From: Candidatus Alloclostridium intestinigallinarum
GTDB taxonomy: Bacteria; Bacillota; Clostridia; Christensenellales; UBA3700
Length of the DNA: 64,000 nucleotides
Reading direction: 5' to 3'
Assembly (NCBI GenBank): GCA_904382605.1
Contig: CAJFJA010000008.1
Span: 61,836 to 125,835 of the forward strand
Positions 16,422 through 25,869 of the stretch are shown piece by piece. Made by a program: the position numbers and the translations under genes. Every line of letters begins with the position of its first letter. The first letter of the stretch is position 1. The notes under the pieces are model-generated. The model was not told where the DNA came from. It worked only from the letters and a program-made list of their open reading frames with translations, and searched no databases.

Positions 16422-16571
16422 ATGCGTTTCCTTGCGGCAGGGGATTTTTCGATGATTTTTTGCGGAAAGGTCGCAGGCAATACTCTTGCGGTATTGGCAA
16501 GACATTTTTGCAAAAAGGCGCGGAAAAGACGCGCCGCAGGGAGCGCGCTTTATCCCTTCCGCGCGACATAG
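16422..16571 (+). CDS. Possible small basic protein upstream of rex
   Basis: A 49-codon frame starting MRFLAAGDFSMIFCGKVAG, with a strong GGAGG 6 nt before the ATG and a basic middle (KKARKRR). It ends 10 nt before the rex -35 box. No homologue is recalled, and codon use is uninformative at this length. The 332-nt gap between 16309 and 16642 otherwise holds only this frame and the rex promoter. Confidence 0.3.
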   Translation: MRFLAAGDFSMIFCGKVAGNTLAVLARHFCKKARKRRAAGSALYPFRAT

Positions 16572-16580
16572 TCAAAACAG

Positions 16581-16609
16581 TTGACAAAATTTATTCAATG
16601 CAATAAAAT
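16581..16609 (+). promoter_or_regulatory. Promoter of the rex-greA-lysS operon
   Basis: TTGACA (16581-16586), 17-nt spacer, TAAAAT (16604-16609). I looked for a TTGTTAA-n4-TTAACAA Rex operator and saw only partial matches (GTGTTAAG at 16623-16630). Confidence 0.8.
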
Positions 16610-16641
16610 GTTATATACTTATGTGTTAAGGAGGCAAAAAG

Positions 16642-17262
16642 GTGGAAAAGACGGTATCCCCTGCCATCATCAAGCGTCTGCCCAGGTATTACCGCGTTAT
16701 CACTCATCTTGACGGAGAAGGTCAGACGAAAGTATCTTCAAAAGTCATCGCCCAGCTTATGGACATCACCGCTTCGCAGGTCAGACAGGATTTTTGCAGT
16801 TTCGGCGGTTACGGCCAGCAGGGCTACGGCTACGACGTGAAGAAACTCAAGGCGGAGCTTGAGAATATTATGGGGCTGAACAAACAGCACAACATGATAA
16901 TCATAGGCGCGGGTAACATAGGCAGGGCGCTTGCCGGTTACAAGGGGTTCGGAGACGGATTCAAGGTGAAAGCGGTTTTCGACATCGCGCCGGAAGGGAT
17001 AGAGATAAAGGGCGTGCAGGTGCTTTCAATGGGCAGATTGAAGGAGTACTGCGCGGCAAACAAGGTGGACATAGCCGTGATAGCAACGCCCCGTTCGGCG
17101 GCTGCGGAAGTGGCGCAGGCGGTTGTGGACGCGGGGGTAAAAAACATCTGGAATTTCGCACCCACGGAGCTGGACTTGCCCGGCGGCGTGGTGGTGGAAA
17201 ACATATCTATGAGCGAAAGCCTTTACGTGCTTAGCTATTACATGAACCGACAGGAGGGGTAA
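16642..17262 (+). CDS. rex: Redox-sensing transcriptional repressor Rex
   Basis: 206 aa. Winged-helix DNA-binding domain (1-80, with SSKVIAQLMDITASQVRQDFCSFGGYGQQG, the Rex signature), then a Rossmann domain with IIIGAGNIGRALA for NAD(H), and the C-terminal swapped helix. In Firmicutes Rex represses fermentation and respiration genes when NADH is low. Start is GTG at 16642 with AAGGAGG 7 nt upstream. First gene of a long housekeeping operon. Confidence 0.96.
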   Translation: MEKTVSPAIIKRLPRYYRVITHLDGEGQTKVSSKVIAQLMDITASQVRQDFCSFGGYGQQGYGYDVKKLKAELENIMGLNKQHNMIIIGAGNIGRALAGYKGFGDGFKVKAVFDIAPEGIEIKGVQVLSMGRLKEYCAANKVDIAVIATPRSAAAEVAQAVVDAGVKNIWNFAPTELDLPGGVVVENISMSESLYVLSYYMNRQEG

Positions 17263-17268
17263 GAAAAT

Positions 17269-17736
17269 ATGGCAAATGAGTTTTATATAACTCAAAAAGG
17301 TCTGGACGAGCTGAAAGAAAAGCTCAACATTCTCAAAGTGGTCAAGCGTCCCGAAGCGTCCGAAAGGATAAAGCAGGCAAGGGAATACGGCGATTTGTCC
17401 GAAAACGCGGAATACGACGCGGCAAAGGACGAACAGGCGATGATAGAAGCGGAAATCAAGAAGATGGAAGCGCAGATAGAAAACGCCGTCGTCATAGAGG
17501 AAGTGCAGGGCGGCAAGACGGTCACCATCGGCTGCACGGTAACGCTTCTCGACTTGACTTACGACGAAGAGGAAGAATGGACCATCGTGGGCACGAGCGA
17601 GGCTTCTTTCAGCGAGCACAAGCTGAGCAACGATTCTCCCCTGGCAAAGGCCATTATCGGCAAGAAGAAGGGCAGCGTTGCGGAAGTGACGGACGTGGCG
17701 GAACCTTACAAGGTAAAAATAATAGACATAAAGTAA
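17269..17736 (+). CDS. greA: Transcription elongation factor GreA
   Basis: 155 aa, normal length. The N-terminal coiled coil carries REYGDLSENAEYDAAKDEQ, whose acidic tip residues (D and E of DLSENAEY) stimulate RNA cleavage in backtracked polymerase; the C-terminal FKBP-like domain includes SPLAKAIIGKKKG. The gene lies 6 nt after rex and 26 nt before lysS. Confidence 0.97.
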   Translation: MANEFYITQKGLDELKEKLNILKVVKRPEASERIKQAREYGDLSENAEYDAAKDEQAMIEAEIKKMEAQIENAVVIEEVQGGKTVTIGCTVTLLDLTYDEEEEWTIVGTSEASFSEHKLSNDSPLAKAIIGKKKGSVAEVTDVAEPYKVKIIDIK

Positions 17737-17762
17737 TTATCCCGGAAGGGTAGAGGTAGAAA

Positions 17763-19244
17763 ATGGAAAAGGACGAACTTCAGGAACTTGGCGAAGCCAT
17801 ACGTATTCGCCGCGAAAAGCTGGCTGCCCTTGTGGCGGAGGGGCGCGACCCCTTCAAGGTGGTTAAATTCGATAAGAATGCCGAAAGCGCGGATATAAAG
17901 GAAAAGTATTCCGAATACGAGGGCAAGGAAGTGAAAATTGCGGGGCGCATGATTGCAAAACGCGTCATGGGCAAGGCAAGTTTCGCCAAAATTCTTGATT
18001 TTGGCGGCAGTATACAGATATACGTCAGCCGCGACGACCTGGGCGACGAAGCGTATGCCGAATTCAAAAAGTCGGACATAGGCGACGTTGTCGGCGTTAC
18101 GGGCATGGTATTCACCACGAAAACGGGTGAAATTTCCGTGCACGCCCGTTCCATTCAGCTTTTGGCAAAATCGCTCATGCCTCTGCCCGAAAAATATCAC
18201 GGTCTGAAGGATACGGACACCCGTTACCGCCAGAGGTACGTCGATCTTATCGCCAATCCCGACGTCAAGGAAGTGTTCGTAAAGCGCAGCAGGATAATAA
18301 GCTGCATCCGCTCTTTCCTCGATTCCAGGGGATACATAGAAGTGGAAACGCCTATCCTCAACACCATTGCCGGCGGAGCTTCCGCGCGCCCGTTCATCAC
18401 CCACCACAATACGCTGGATATGGATATGTTCATGCGCATAGCTCCCGAACTTTATCTGAAAAGGCTTATCGTGGGCGGATTCGAAAAGGTGTACGAAATA
18501 GGCAGGCTCTTCCGCAACGAGGGCATGGACCCCAAGCACAACCCCGAATTCACCACCGTGGAACTGTACCAGGCTTACGCCGACTACAACACGATGATGG
18601 ATCTGACGGAACAGCTGTTCGGCTATATCGCCGATACCGTGTGCGGCACGCGCAAGATAACCTATCAGGGAGTGGAAGTGGACCTCACTTCGCCCTGGCG
18701 CAGGCTTACCATGGTGGAAGCGGTCAGGGAATACGCGGGAATAGACTTTACCTCAAATGACGTTCAGGACCTCGCGCGCCAAGCGAAAGAAGCGGGCGTG
18801 GAACTGCCCAAGGAGCTCACCTGGGGCAGGCTGCTGTACGAAGTGTTCGACAGGGTGGTGGAAGAAAAACTTGTCCAGCCCACCTTTATTCTCGACTATC
18901 CCGTGGAAGTTTCCCCGCTTGCCAAGAAGAAGGCTTCCGACCCCCGTCTTACGGAGAGGTTTGAATTCTTTATCACCGCGCGCGAAATGGGCAACGCCTT
19001 CTCCGAGCTGAACGACCCGCTCGACCAGCGCGAGCGTTTCCTTGCGCAGGTCAGGGAGAGGCAGAAGGGCGACGACGAAGCGCAGATGATGGACGAAGAT
19101 TACGTCAACGCGCTCATGTACGGACTTCCTCCCACGGGCGGACTTGGAATAGGCGTGGACAGAATGGTAATGTTCTTCACCGACCAGGCGAGCATAAGGG
19201 ACGTGCTGTTGTTCCCCACCATGAAGCCCGTCAAAAAGGACTGA
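17763..19244 (+). CDS. lysS: Lysyl-tRNA synthetase, class II
   Basis: 493 aa, typical for bacterial class II LysRS. An OB-fold anticodon domain (about 55-150, KVAGR.../[15 protein letters not shown]) precedes the catalytic domain with motif 2 [15 protein letters not shown] and motif 3 [11 protein letters not shown]. Its stop overlaps the start of the next gene by one base. Confidence 0.97.
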   Translation: MEKDELQELGEAIRIRREKLAALVAEGRDPFKVVKFDKNAESADIKEKYSEYEGKEVKIAGRMIAKRVMGKASFAKILDFGGSIQIYVSRDDLGDEAYAEFKKSDIGDVVGVTGMVFTTKTGEISVHARSIQLLAKSLMPLPEKYHGLKDTDTRYRQRYVDLIANPDVKEVFVKRSRIISCIRSFLDSRGYIEVETPILNTIAGGASARPFITHHNTLDMDMFMRIAPELYLKRLIVGGFEKVYEIGRLFRNEGMDPKHNPEFTTVELYQAYADYNTMMDLTEQLFGYIADTVCGTRKITYQGVEVDLTSPWRRLTMVEAVREYAGIDFTSNDVQDLARQAKEAGVELPKELTWGRLLYEVFDRVVEEKLVQPTFILDYPVEVSPLAKKKASDPRLTERFEFFITAREMGNAFSELNDPLDQRERFLAQVRERQKGDDEAQMMDEDYVNALMYGLPPTGGLGIGVDRMVMFFTDQASIRDVLLFPTMKPVKKD

Positions 19245-20515
19245 TGAAGGAAAAAAAGACGTTGAATCCAAAGGCGCCGCTGTATCAGGCGGTGCTTTTG
19301 CTTAATAAAAAGGATAAAGTCCGCTTTCATATGCCCGGTCACGGCGGAGAGGGCGGCGGACTTTTCGCAAGCGCTAAATACGACCTGACCGAACTTTCGG
19401 GGCTAGACAATCTGCTTTCGCCGCACGGCGTTATAGCGGAGGCGGAAAAACTGCTTGCAAAAGCGTATAAGTGCGGCGCCGCGTATATGTTCACCTGCGG
19501 CGCGACGGCGTGTATGCACGCCGCTCTCGCGTATGCGCGTACGCGCGGAGATATATTGTTTACGGGAAATATGCACTTTTCCTTTTTCTCCGGGCTGACG
19601 CTTATGGGACTGAAAGCGGAATACGTCCCGCGTGAAGGGCTGGAAGAGCGGCTTAAAAAGGGCGCGGGCAGCCTGTTTTTCACCTCGCCCGATTATCTGG
19701 GCAGACTGAACGGCGGAGCGGAGATTGCCGCGCTTTGCAAAAAGTACGGTGTGCTTTCCGTTGCGGACTCGGCGCACGGGGCGCACTTCGCCTTTTCGGG
19801 TATATTGCCCGACTCTTTGACGGAAATTGCCGATATAACGATTATCTCCATGCACAAGACCATGGACGTGTTCGGCGGCGGAGCGGTGCTGTGCGCAAAC
19901 GGCGGCTGCGCGGAAGAACTTGCCGCATACCGCGCCCTGGTGCACACGACTTCTCCGTCCTATCTCACTATGGCTTCAATCGACTTCGCCCGCGCGCTGT
20001 GGGAGAGCAAGGGAGAGGAATATTATAGGGAAATAGCGGACAAAGCGCGCGCGCTTACCCTGCCGCACGGATATAAAATGGTGAACACGGACGACGTTTC
20101 GCGCCTTGTGATAGACTGCGGCGGCGACGCGCAGGACGTGCTGGAAAAGCTGGAAAAGAAAGGGATATACTGTGAAGCGGCAATCGGGGAAAATCTGGTG
20201 CTCATCGTAACCCCCCACAACGTAAAGTATCTGGATATGTTGCCTTCCGCACTCGAAGACGTAACGCCCGCGCCGCTTGCGGCGGCTTTTGTGCCCGGGC
20301 TGAAAATGAGCGCGAAAAGGGAAGGGCGCCTTGCGGTAAAGCGGATAGAGCAGTGTACGGGCGCGGTCTGCGGCGTGGATATATGTCTTTATCCGCCCGG
20401 TACGCCCGTTATCCGCCGCGGCGAAATTCTGGACGAAAACGCGGTGCATTTTATAAAGGACTTCGCAAGCCGCCTGTCACCGCTTGCATACGGCGGCGTG
20501 ATTGTGTTAGAATAA
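19244..20515 (+). CDS. Orn/Lys/Arg decarboxylase-like PLP enzyme (YaaO-type, short form)
   Basis: 423 aa, fold-type I. VRFHMPGHGG, TCGATACMHAAL (cofactor phosphate region), DSAHGAHFAF (Asp-x-Ala-His contacts) and SMHKT with the PLP lysine at residue 205 are visible. It is shorter than SpeA-type decarboxylases. In many Firmicutes a related gene sits directly before tmk, as here, and the real substrate of that subgroup is uncertain. It is a second member of the family besides the gene at 1-372. Confidence 0.85.
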   Translation: MKEKKTLNPKAPLYQAVLLLNKKDKVRFHMPGHGGEGGGLFASAKYDLTELSGLDNLLSPHGVIAEAEKLLAKAYKCGAAYMFTCGATACMHAALAYARTRGDILFTGNMHFSFFSGLTLMGLKAEYVPREGLEERLKKGAGSLFFTSPDYLGRLNGGAEIAALCKKYGVLSVADSAHGAHFAFSGILPDSLTEIADITIISMHKTMDVFGGGAVLCANGGCAEELAAYRALVHTTSPSYLTMASIDFARALWESKGEEYYREIADKARALTLPHGYKMVNTDDVSRLVIDCGGDAQDVLEKLEKKGIYCEAAIGENLVLIVTPHNVKYLDMLPSALEDVTPAPLAAAFVPGLKMSAKREGRLAVKRIEQCTGAVCGVDICLYPPGTPVIRRGEILDENAVHFIKDFASRLSPLAYGGVIVLE

Positions 20516-20519
20516 ATTT

Positions 20520-21143
20520 ATGTCAAAGGGAAAATTCGTCACTATAGAAGGGTGTGAAGGCGTGGGTAAAACCACGCAGGTGGAACTGCTCAAAAAAAGG
20601 TTTGCAGGGCGCGGCGACGTACTGTTTCTGCGCGAACCGGGCGGCACGCCCATATCCGAGCGCATACGCGGCGTCATTCTGGACGTGAATAACGGCGAAA
20701 TGTGCGGAACGTGCGAAGTGTTGCTGTATTCCGCGGCGCGCGCCCAGCTTGTGGAACAGGTGATCAAGCCGGCTTTGGACAGGGGCGTTACGGTGATATG
20801 CGACAGGTTTACCGATTCCACCCTGGCATATCAGGGCTATGCGCGCGGTCTGGGCGCGGACACGGTGGAAACGCTCTCTTCGATTGCGTGCGCGGGACTT
20901 ACCCCCGACGTTACCGTCTTTCTCGACCTCGACCCCGCGGCGGCGTTTTCAAGAAAGGGCGGAGCGGACAAGTCCGACCGTCTGGAACAGGAAGGAATGG
21001 AATTCCACAGCCGCGTTTACGAAGGATATAAACTCATAGCGAAAAAATATCCCGAACGCGTGGTGTGCGTACCCGCAGACGGAAATGTGGAGCAGGTTCA
21101 TAAAAGCGTTATGGACGTGCTTGAGGAAAGGGGAATTTTATGA
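20520..21143 (+). CDS. tmk: Thymidylate kinase
   Basis: 207 aa. P-loop GCEGVGKTT (11-19), REPGGTPISE, CDRFTDSTLAYQG and a lid region (KGGADKSDRLEQE) are all in order. Converts dTMP to dTDP. Overlaps holB by ATGA, the usual tmk-holB pairing. Confidence 0.96.
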   Translation: MSKGKFVTIEGCEGVGKTTQVELLKKRFAGRGDVLFLREPGGTPISERIRGVILDVNNGEMCGTCEVLLYSAARAQLVEQVIKPALDRGVTVICDRFTDSTLAYQGYARGLGADTVETLSSIACAGLTPDVTVFLDLDPAAAFSRKGGADKSDRLEQEGMEFHSRVYEGYKLIAKKYPERVVCVPADGNVEQVHKSVMDVLEERGIL

Positions 21144-22090
21144 TGGATTATTCACCGCTTCTTTCCGACTGCAAGCCGCTGGAAATTTTCAGAAAAGACA
21201 AATCGGAAGGTGAGCTGTCACACGCTTACGCGCTGTTCGGCGACGACCCCGCCGCAATGGAATGGATACTGCGCGAAATGGTCAGAATCGCCGTATGCGA
21301 AAAGGGCGGTTGCGGCGAGTGTTCCGCGTGCAGGGAGCTTGAAGGCGGCGTCCACCCCGACGTCAGGTTTTACGACGACAGGCTTGACGTGCACGACGTA
21401 AACGAACTCATAGAGGACTGCGCCAGGTATTCGGTAGAGGGCGGACTGAAAGTGTACGTAATCTTTCAGCTGGATAAAACGCTTGCCCCCGCGCAGAACA
21501 AACTGCTCAAAACGGTGGAAGAACCGCCCGAAGGCGTACTCTTTTTATTCGGCATAATCAAGCCCGCGGCGGTGGCGGAAACGCTCAAATCGCGTTGCAA
21601 AAAGCTGTATTATACGGGCGTGGAACAGTCCGTGCTGGAAAAGGCGCTTACGGAAGCGTACGGCGAAAACGACAACAGCCTGCGCGCGGCGGCGTATGCG
21701 GGCGGAAACATATCCCGCGCGCTTAAATTCGCCGCGGACGACGAATTCGCCATGGAAGCGGACAATATAATTTCGCTTTTGGGGAGTATGCAGAAAAGCT
21801 CCGCCGTTCCCGGAGAAGCGGCAAGGCTGAAACAGGATAAAGAGCACGTGGCGCGCTATCTGGACGTGACGGAGATAGTGCTGGACATGATTGCAAAATA
21901 CAAGCGCGGTCTTACGCGCGGCGGAGGCGGAATAGCGCACATCGCGCAGGGATTTTCCTATGCCGCGTTGGGGCAGTGCGAATATCTGGTAAACGACTGC
22001 CGCAAGAGACTGGAGAGCAACTGCGCGCCGTCCGCCGTGCTTGACACCTTATTATTCGGAATTTTGGAGGTCAAATATAAATGTCGCTGA
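21140..22090 (+). CDS. holB: DNA polymerase III delta' subunit
   Basis: 316 aa clamp-loader subunit. SHAYALFGDD corresponds to the usual SHAYLFxG region; the P-loop is absent as in delta'. The zinc module is CEKGGCGECSAC, and LLKTVEEPPEG and SRCKKL match conserved core motifs. Located between tmk and ricT as in other Firmicutes. ATG at 21143 is an alternative start. Confidence 0.88.
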   Translation: MMDYSPLLSDCKPLEIFRKDKSEGELSHAYALFGDDPAAMEWILREMVRIAVCEKGGCGECSACRELEGGVHPDVRFYDDRLDVHDVNELIEDCARYSVEGGLKVYVIFQLDKTLAPAQNKLLKTVEEPPEGVLFLFGIIKPAAVAETLKSRCKKLYYTGVEQSVLEKALTEAYGENDNSLRAAAYAGGNISRALKFAADDEFAMEADNIISLLGSMQKSSAVPGEAARLKQDKEHVARYLDVTEIVLDMIAKYKRGLTRGGGGIAHIAQGFSYAALGQCEYLVNDCRKRLESNCAPSAVLDTLLFGILEVKYKCR

Positions 22091-22941
22091 TTGTAGGAGT
22101 CAGATTCAAAAATAACGGTAAAACTTACTATTTCGACCCGGGTACACTTTCGCTCCAGGCGGGCGACAGCGTCATCGTGGAAACGGCGCGCGGACAGGAA
22201 TGGGGCAGGGTGAGCATAGCCAACACGCAGGTGGACGACAAGGAAGTGTCCTCTCCGCTCAAACCCGTGGTGAGGCGCGCCACCAAGGAAGACGACGAAA
22301 GAGCTGAAGAAAACGAAAGGCTGGGAAAAGAAGCGGTAAAGATAACCGCCCAAAAGGTGGAAAAGCACAAGCTGAACATGAAGCTGGTGGACGCGGAATA
22401 CGCCTTTGACCGCAGTAAGGTAACCATCTTTTTCACCGCCGACGGCAGGGTGGATTTCCGCGAGCTGGTCAGGGACATAGCGGGCGCGCTGCACACGCGC
22501 ATAGAACTCAGGCAGATATACGAGCGCGACGACATACGTCTGCGCGGCTCGCTGGGACCGTGCGGCATGCCGTGCTGCTGCATAACGTATCTGAACGAGT
22601 ACGAAAAAGTCACGGTGAAAATGGCGAAAAACCAGAATCTGTCGCTCAATCCTACCAAGGTCAGCGGTATGTGCGGAAAACTGATGTGCTGTCTGCGCTA
22701 TGAGAACGATTATTATGCCGAAACTTGTAAACTTATGCCTAAGGTTGGCGCACGCGTGAAAACCGCCGACGGAAGTGTTAAAGTAGAGGGCGTAGACCTG
22801 CTCAAACGGCAGATACGCGCAAGTCTGGAAAACAAGGACGGCGGAATAGAGATAAAGGTCTATAAGCTCGGTCAGTTCGAATTACCCGGGAAAACGCGCG
22901 AGCGCGAAGAAGAGGAAGATTCGGATACGGGCGAAGAATAA
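22081..22941 (+). CDS. ricT: PSP1-domain protein RicT (YaaT)
   Basis: 286 aa. The PSP1 core has GPCGMPCCC and MCGKLMCCLRYE, the cysteines that hold an Fe-S cluster in the RicAFT complex of Bacillus, which stimulates RNase Y processing of certain mRNAs and phosphorelay activation. A charged acidic C-terminal tail (REREEEEDSDTGEE) follows. Overlaps holB by 10 nt. Confidence 0.93.
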   Translation: MSLIVGVRFKNNGKTYYFDPGTLSLQAGDSVIVETARGQEWGRVSIANTQVDDKEVSSPLKPVVRRATKEDDERAEENERLGKEAVKITAQKVEKHKLNMKLVDAEYAFDRSKVTIFFTADGRVDFRELVRDIAGALHTRIELRQIYERDDIRLRGSLGPCGMPCCCITYLNEYEKVTVKMAKNQNLSLNPTKVSGMCGKLMCCLRYENDYYAETCKLMPKVGARVKTADGSVKVEGVDLLKRQIRASLENKDGGIEIKVYKLGQFELPGKTREREEEEDSDTGEE

Positions 22942-22976
22942 AAGCGAGCGTCTGCCCTCGCTCCGGAGGGTATGGC

Positions 22977-25250
22977 ATGACCGCAAAAAAAGCAATGTTC
23001 ATAGTTGCCGCGTGCGTCTTGACGGCGTGCGCGGCTTTTGTATTTCTTCCCGTTCCGGACGCGGAAGCCGCCGTCGAAGCTACATATTGCGCGGGGCAGG
23101 ATACCGTTACCGTGTCGAACGCGGAAGAGTGGAACGGCCTCGCGGAGCGCGTGGCGGACGGAGAGGACTTTTCCGGAAAAATGGTGGTACTGACCGCCGA
23201 CATAAGCGGACAAATATCGCCGCTGGGGAGTAAGGAAACGCCCTTCTGCGGCACGCTGAACGGCGGCGGACACGTAATATATTCGGACATAAGCGGCGGC
23301 GACTATACCGCGCCCGTGGGCTTTTTATCCCTGGGAGCGGTATACCGTCTGGGCGTGCACGGGGATATGGCAGGCGAACAGGCCGTGGGCGGAGTGGTCG
23401 GATTCAACGACCACGGCAGGGTGGAAGAGTGCTACCACTACGGCTCCGTGAGCGCGGACAACTACGCCGGCGGCGTAGTGGGTGAAAACAGGGGCGAGAT
23501 AATCTTCTGTTACTCCATAGGCGACGTGCGTGCGCGCGGCGAGGGCAGATTTGCCGGCGGAATTGCCGCCACCAACGATTACGACGGGAAAATTCAGAAC
23601 TGCTACGCCGTTTCCGGGGTGGAATGCGATATATACGGCGGAATTGTCGGATATGCGGGGCGCGGAAGTATCCTGGGCTGTTACTACGACAGCGGTAAGT
23701 GCGACAGGGCGTATTCGGAAGCGGGCAACGCCGTACTCGGCATAACTCCGCTTACGGACAGGGAACTTGCCGCAACCGCGCCGTCGGACGCCTTTTCCGT
23801 ATACGGGAAAGACACGGAAGGGTGGATTGCCTATCCCCGTCTTGACGGCGTGGGCGGAGAGATGAACGCCTACGCAAATTGGAGCGACCACCTGATAAGC
23901 GGCGACCTTCTTATCCTTAACGACGGGGAAGAAGTAAGTATCGTCGGCAGGGAAGGGGCGGCGCTCCCCGCGCTTCAAAAAAGCGGATACGCCTTTTCCG
24001 GCTGGTTCACGTCGGAGCAGGGCGGAGAAAAAGTCACGTCGACTGGCGGCAGCGGCGACTTATGCCTGTACTCCCGTTTCGAGATAATCACGTATACCAT
24101 AACTTTCAATCTGGGCGGCGGCGCGTTTGCGGACGGCTTTTCGCCTTCGCTCACCTACACGGTGGAAAGCGGCGCAACCCTTCCCGGCAAAGACGACCTT
24201 GTTTACGGCGGCATGAATTTTTCCGGCTGGACGGACGGAAACGGCAATGAAATAACCGATATACCCGCCGGAAGCGTGGGCGACGTAACCCTGTCCGCGC
24301 AATGGTCGCCCGCCGCAATATCCGTGATAACGGACATAGGCGGCAAATATTTCTGGGTGATAATAGACGTCGCCCTGGCAGTTGTTCTGCTTATAGAGGC
24401 GGCGGTGGTTACCCGCGTCAGAAAACGCAGGGCGGCGGCGTATGCCTTCGCGCCCTTTTCGGCGGGCATGATATTCTATCCCGGCGGTTTTATTCTGGCG
24501 TGCGTCGAACTTGCGCTCATTTTAATTCTTCCCCTTACGCTGATAAGGCGCAGACATGCCGCGGCGGTGGCGGCGGAGCAGGTGCAGGACGCGGAAGAGG
24601 ACGAAATTTACCCTTACGACATAGATGATGAAGAAGACTCGTCCGGCAGGATATACGGGCTTAACTCTCCCGTCCGTCCGCTTGCCCTTCCCGTATTCGA
24701 ACCGCTTGACGGGGTGGAGGAGATAGGTTCGCGCCTGCGCTTCCGCAATTCGTTCACCGCGCGGCTTGCAATGAGCAGCGGCGCCGCCAAGGAACTGTAC
24801 CGCGGATTCAAATCGTACGCGCTTTCCTTCAAAAGGGTGAAGAGCAGAATCAGCTGGAACGGAGAAAGTTTCCACGCGGGCAGAAAAAGGGCGGCTTATC
24901 TCACCGTCATGGGCAACTGTCTGCGCGTATACTTCGCGCTGGACCCGTCCGCCGTCCCCGCGCGCTATAAGACGGAATTCAAAGGCGCGACGAAAAAGTA
25001 TTCGCAGACGCCCGTAATGATGAAAGTGCGTTCGGGGCGCGCGTTGCGCAGGGCGATGGAACTTTTCGATATGGCGGCGGAAAGGTGCGGCGCCGTACAC
25101 GGAGGGCAGGGCGAAATAATTCTGGATAACGAGGACGTGTTGCAGGGCAGGTTCTCGGACAGGGAAGAGCTGTTGCACGGCGGATTCATCCGCTCGGATA
25201 TAACTTTCACAACCCCCAAAGAGGAGGAAAACAAGCGCGATTCCGCATAA
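22977..25250 (+). CDS. Surface protein: GLUG-like repeats, InlB B-repeats, two TM helices and a cytoplasmic domain
   Basis: 757 aa. Signal peptide (1-32); GLUG-type repeats at about 100-235 (AVGGVVGFNDHG, YAGGVVGENRGE, FAGGIAATNDYDG, IYGGIVGYAGRG); two InlB B-repeat-like modules at about 325-440 (YAFSGWFTSEQ, NFSGWTDGNGN); membrane helices near 460-480 and 500-520; an acidic linker; then a ~130-residue intracellular domain with RNSFTARLAMS and KSRISWNGESFHAGRKR. That last module recurs in Clostridia proteins, function unknown. Start 22977 follows GGAGGG. Likely adhesion or wall contact with an inward-facing module. Confidence 0.8.
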   Translation: MTAKKAMFIVAACVLTACAAFVFLPVPDAEAAVEATYCAGQDTVTVSNAEEWNGLAERVADGEDFSGKMVVLTADISGQISPLGSKETPFCGTLNGGGHVIYSDISGGDYTAPVGFLSLGAVYRLGVHGDMAGEQAVGGVVGFNDHGRVEECYHYGSVSADNYAGGVVGENRGEIIFCYSIGDVRARGEGRFAGGIAATNDYDGKIQNCYAVSGVECDIYGGIVGYAGRGSILGCYYDSGKCDRAYSEAGNAVLGITPLTDRELAATAPSDAFSVYGKDTEGWIAYPRLDGVGGEMNAYANWSDHLISGDLLILNDGEEVSIVGREGAALPALQKSGYAFSGWFTSEQGGEKVTSTGGSGDLCLYSRFEIITYTITFNLGGGAFADGFSPSLTYTVESGATLPGKDDLVYGGMNFSGWTDGNGNEITDIPAGSVGDVTLSAQWSPAAISVITDIGGKYFWVIIDVALAVVLLIEAAVVTRVRKRRAAAYAFAPFSAGMIFYPGGFILACVELALILILPLTLIRRRHAAAVAAEQVQDAEEDEIYPYDIDDEEDSSGRIYGLNSPVRPLALPVFEPLDGVEEIGSRLRFRNSFTARLAMSSGAAKELYRGFKSYALSFKRVKSRISWNGESFHAGRKRAAYLTVMGNCLRVYFALDPSAVPARYKTEFKGATKKYSQTPVMMKVRSGRALRRAMELFDMAAERCGAVHGGQGEIILDNEDVLQGRFSDREELLHGGFIRSDITFTTPKEEENKRDSA

Positions 25251-25263
25251 AAAGCAGGGCGGC

Positions 25264-25298
25264 ACAAAACGGGAAAAAGCAAATTTTTCCCGTTTTGT
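25264..25298 (+). terminator. Terminator after the rex-to-surface-protein stretch
   Basis: Perfect 15-bp inverted repeat ACAAAACGGGAAAAA / TTTTTCCCGTTTTGT around a 5-nt loop, 14 nt after the stop codon. Confidence 0.75.
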
Positions 25299-25480
25299 CC
25301 ATATAATTTGTTTCGCCGCAAAGTTTTCCGTAACGTTTTCCGCAGTATTTCCGCCGGGCGGAAAGAAGCCGAAAAGTTATATGCGCATAACTTTACGGGC
25401 AAAATATCCGCTTTCCCTTTCAAAAACGCTCCGAAATGGAAAAACCGCGCTTAACTTATCGCCTTTTTTCGCGCAAAATA

Positions 25481-25509
25481 TTTACATATTTTCCCTGCCG
25501 TGTTATAAT
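25481..25509 (+). promoter_or_regulatory. Promoter of the ferredoxin gene
   Basis: TTTACA (25481-25486), 17-nt spacer, TATAAT (25504-25509); leader of about 35 nt with GGAGG. Confidence 0.85.
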
Positions 25510-25551
25510 ATGGAAAAATACGGCTTTTGCCGAATATATGGAGGTAACAAA

Positions 25552-25728
25552 ATGGCTTTCGTAATTGATAAGGAAAAATGCATCGGCTGCGGTTCCTGCT
25601 CAGGCACCTGCCCCGTTGAGGCTATCGCCGAAACCGATGACGGCAAATTCGACATCGATCCCGAAAAGTGCCTGTCCTGCGGTTCCTGCGCCGGCGGCTG
25701 CCCCGTTGAAGCTATCAGCGAGGAGTAA
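25552..25728 (+). CDS. 2[4Fe-4S] ferredoxin
   Basis: 58 aa with two CxxCxxCxxxCP motifs, CIGCGSCSGTCP and CLSCGSCAGGCP, each able to ligate a 4Fe-4S cluster; the size and symmetry are those of clostridial ferredoxins. TGGAGG lies upstream of ATG 25552. It is monocistronic between its own promoter and terminator, typical for a highly expressed electron carrier. Confidence 0.96.
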   Translation: MAFVIDKEKCIGCGSCSGTCPVEAIAETDDGKFDIDPEKCLSCGSCAGGCPVEAISEE

Positions 25729-25754
25729 TCGTTGAACAACGTCAGACAAGAAAC

Positions 25755-25783
25755 AAGCGACCCGTTGACGGGCCGCTTTTTTC
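25755..25783 (+). terminator. Ferredoxin terminator
   Basis: AAGCGACCCG-TTGA-CGGGCCGCTT (one bulged mismatch) followed by a T-run at 25778-25783. Confidence 0.85.
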
Positions 25784-25815
25784 TTTTCCGTTTTGTTTTT
25801 CGCTTTACTCCGCAC

Positions 25816-25845
25816 TTGATTTTATATATATAAGTGTGGTATTAT
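25816..25845 (+). promoter_or_regulatory. Promoter of the pyrimidine operon
   Basis: TTGATT (25816-25821), 18-nt spacer, TATTAT (25840-25845). The predicted leader is only about 18 nt, so neither a PyrR-type attenuator nor a long leader peptide fits. Confidence 0.6.
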
Positions 25846-25869
25846 ATAAAAAATACAAGGATTTTCGCC

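Noticed and set aside
16334..16606. 90-codon frame overlapping the rex promoter.
   Set aside because: Runs through the -35 and nearly all of the -10 region of rex and has no good start signal; the shorter frame at 16422 in another register is more plausible.
25846..25869. PyrR-type attenuator before pyrB.
   Set aside because: Only about 18 nt separate the predicted start from the ribosome site; no hairpins or leader peptide.
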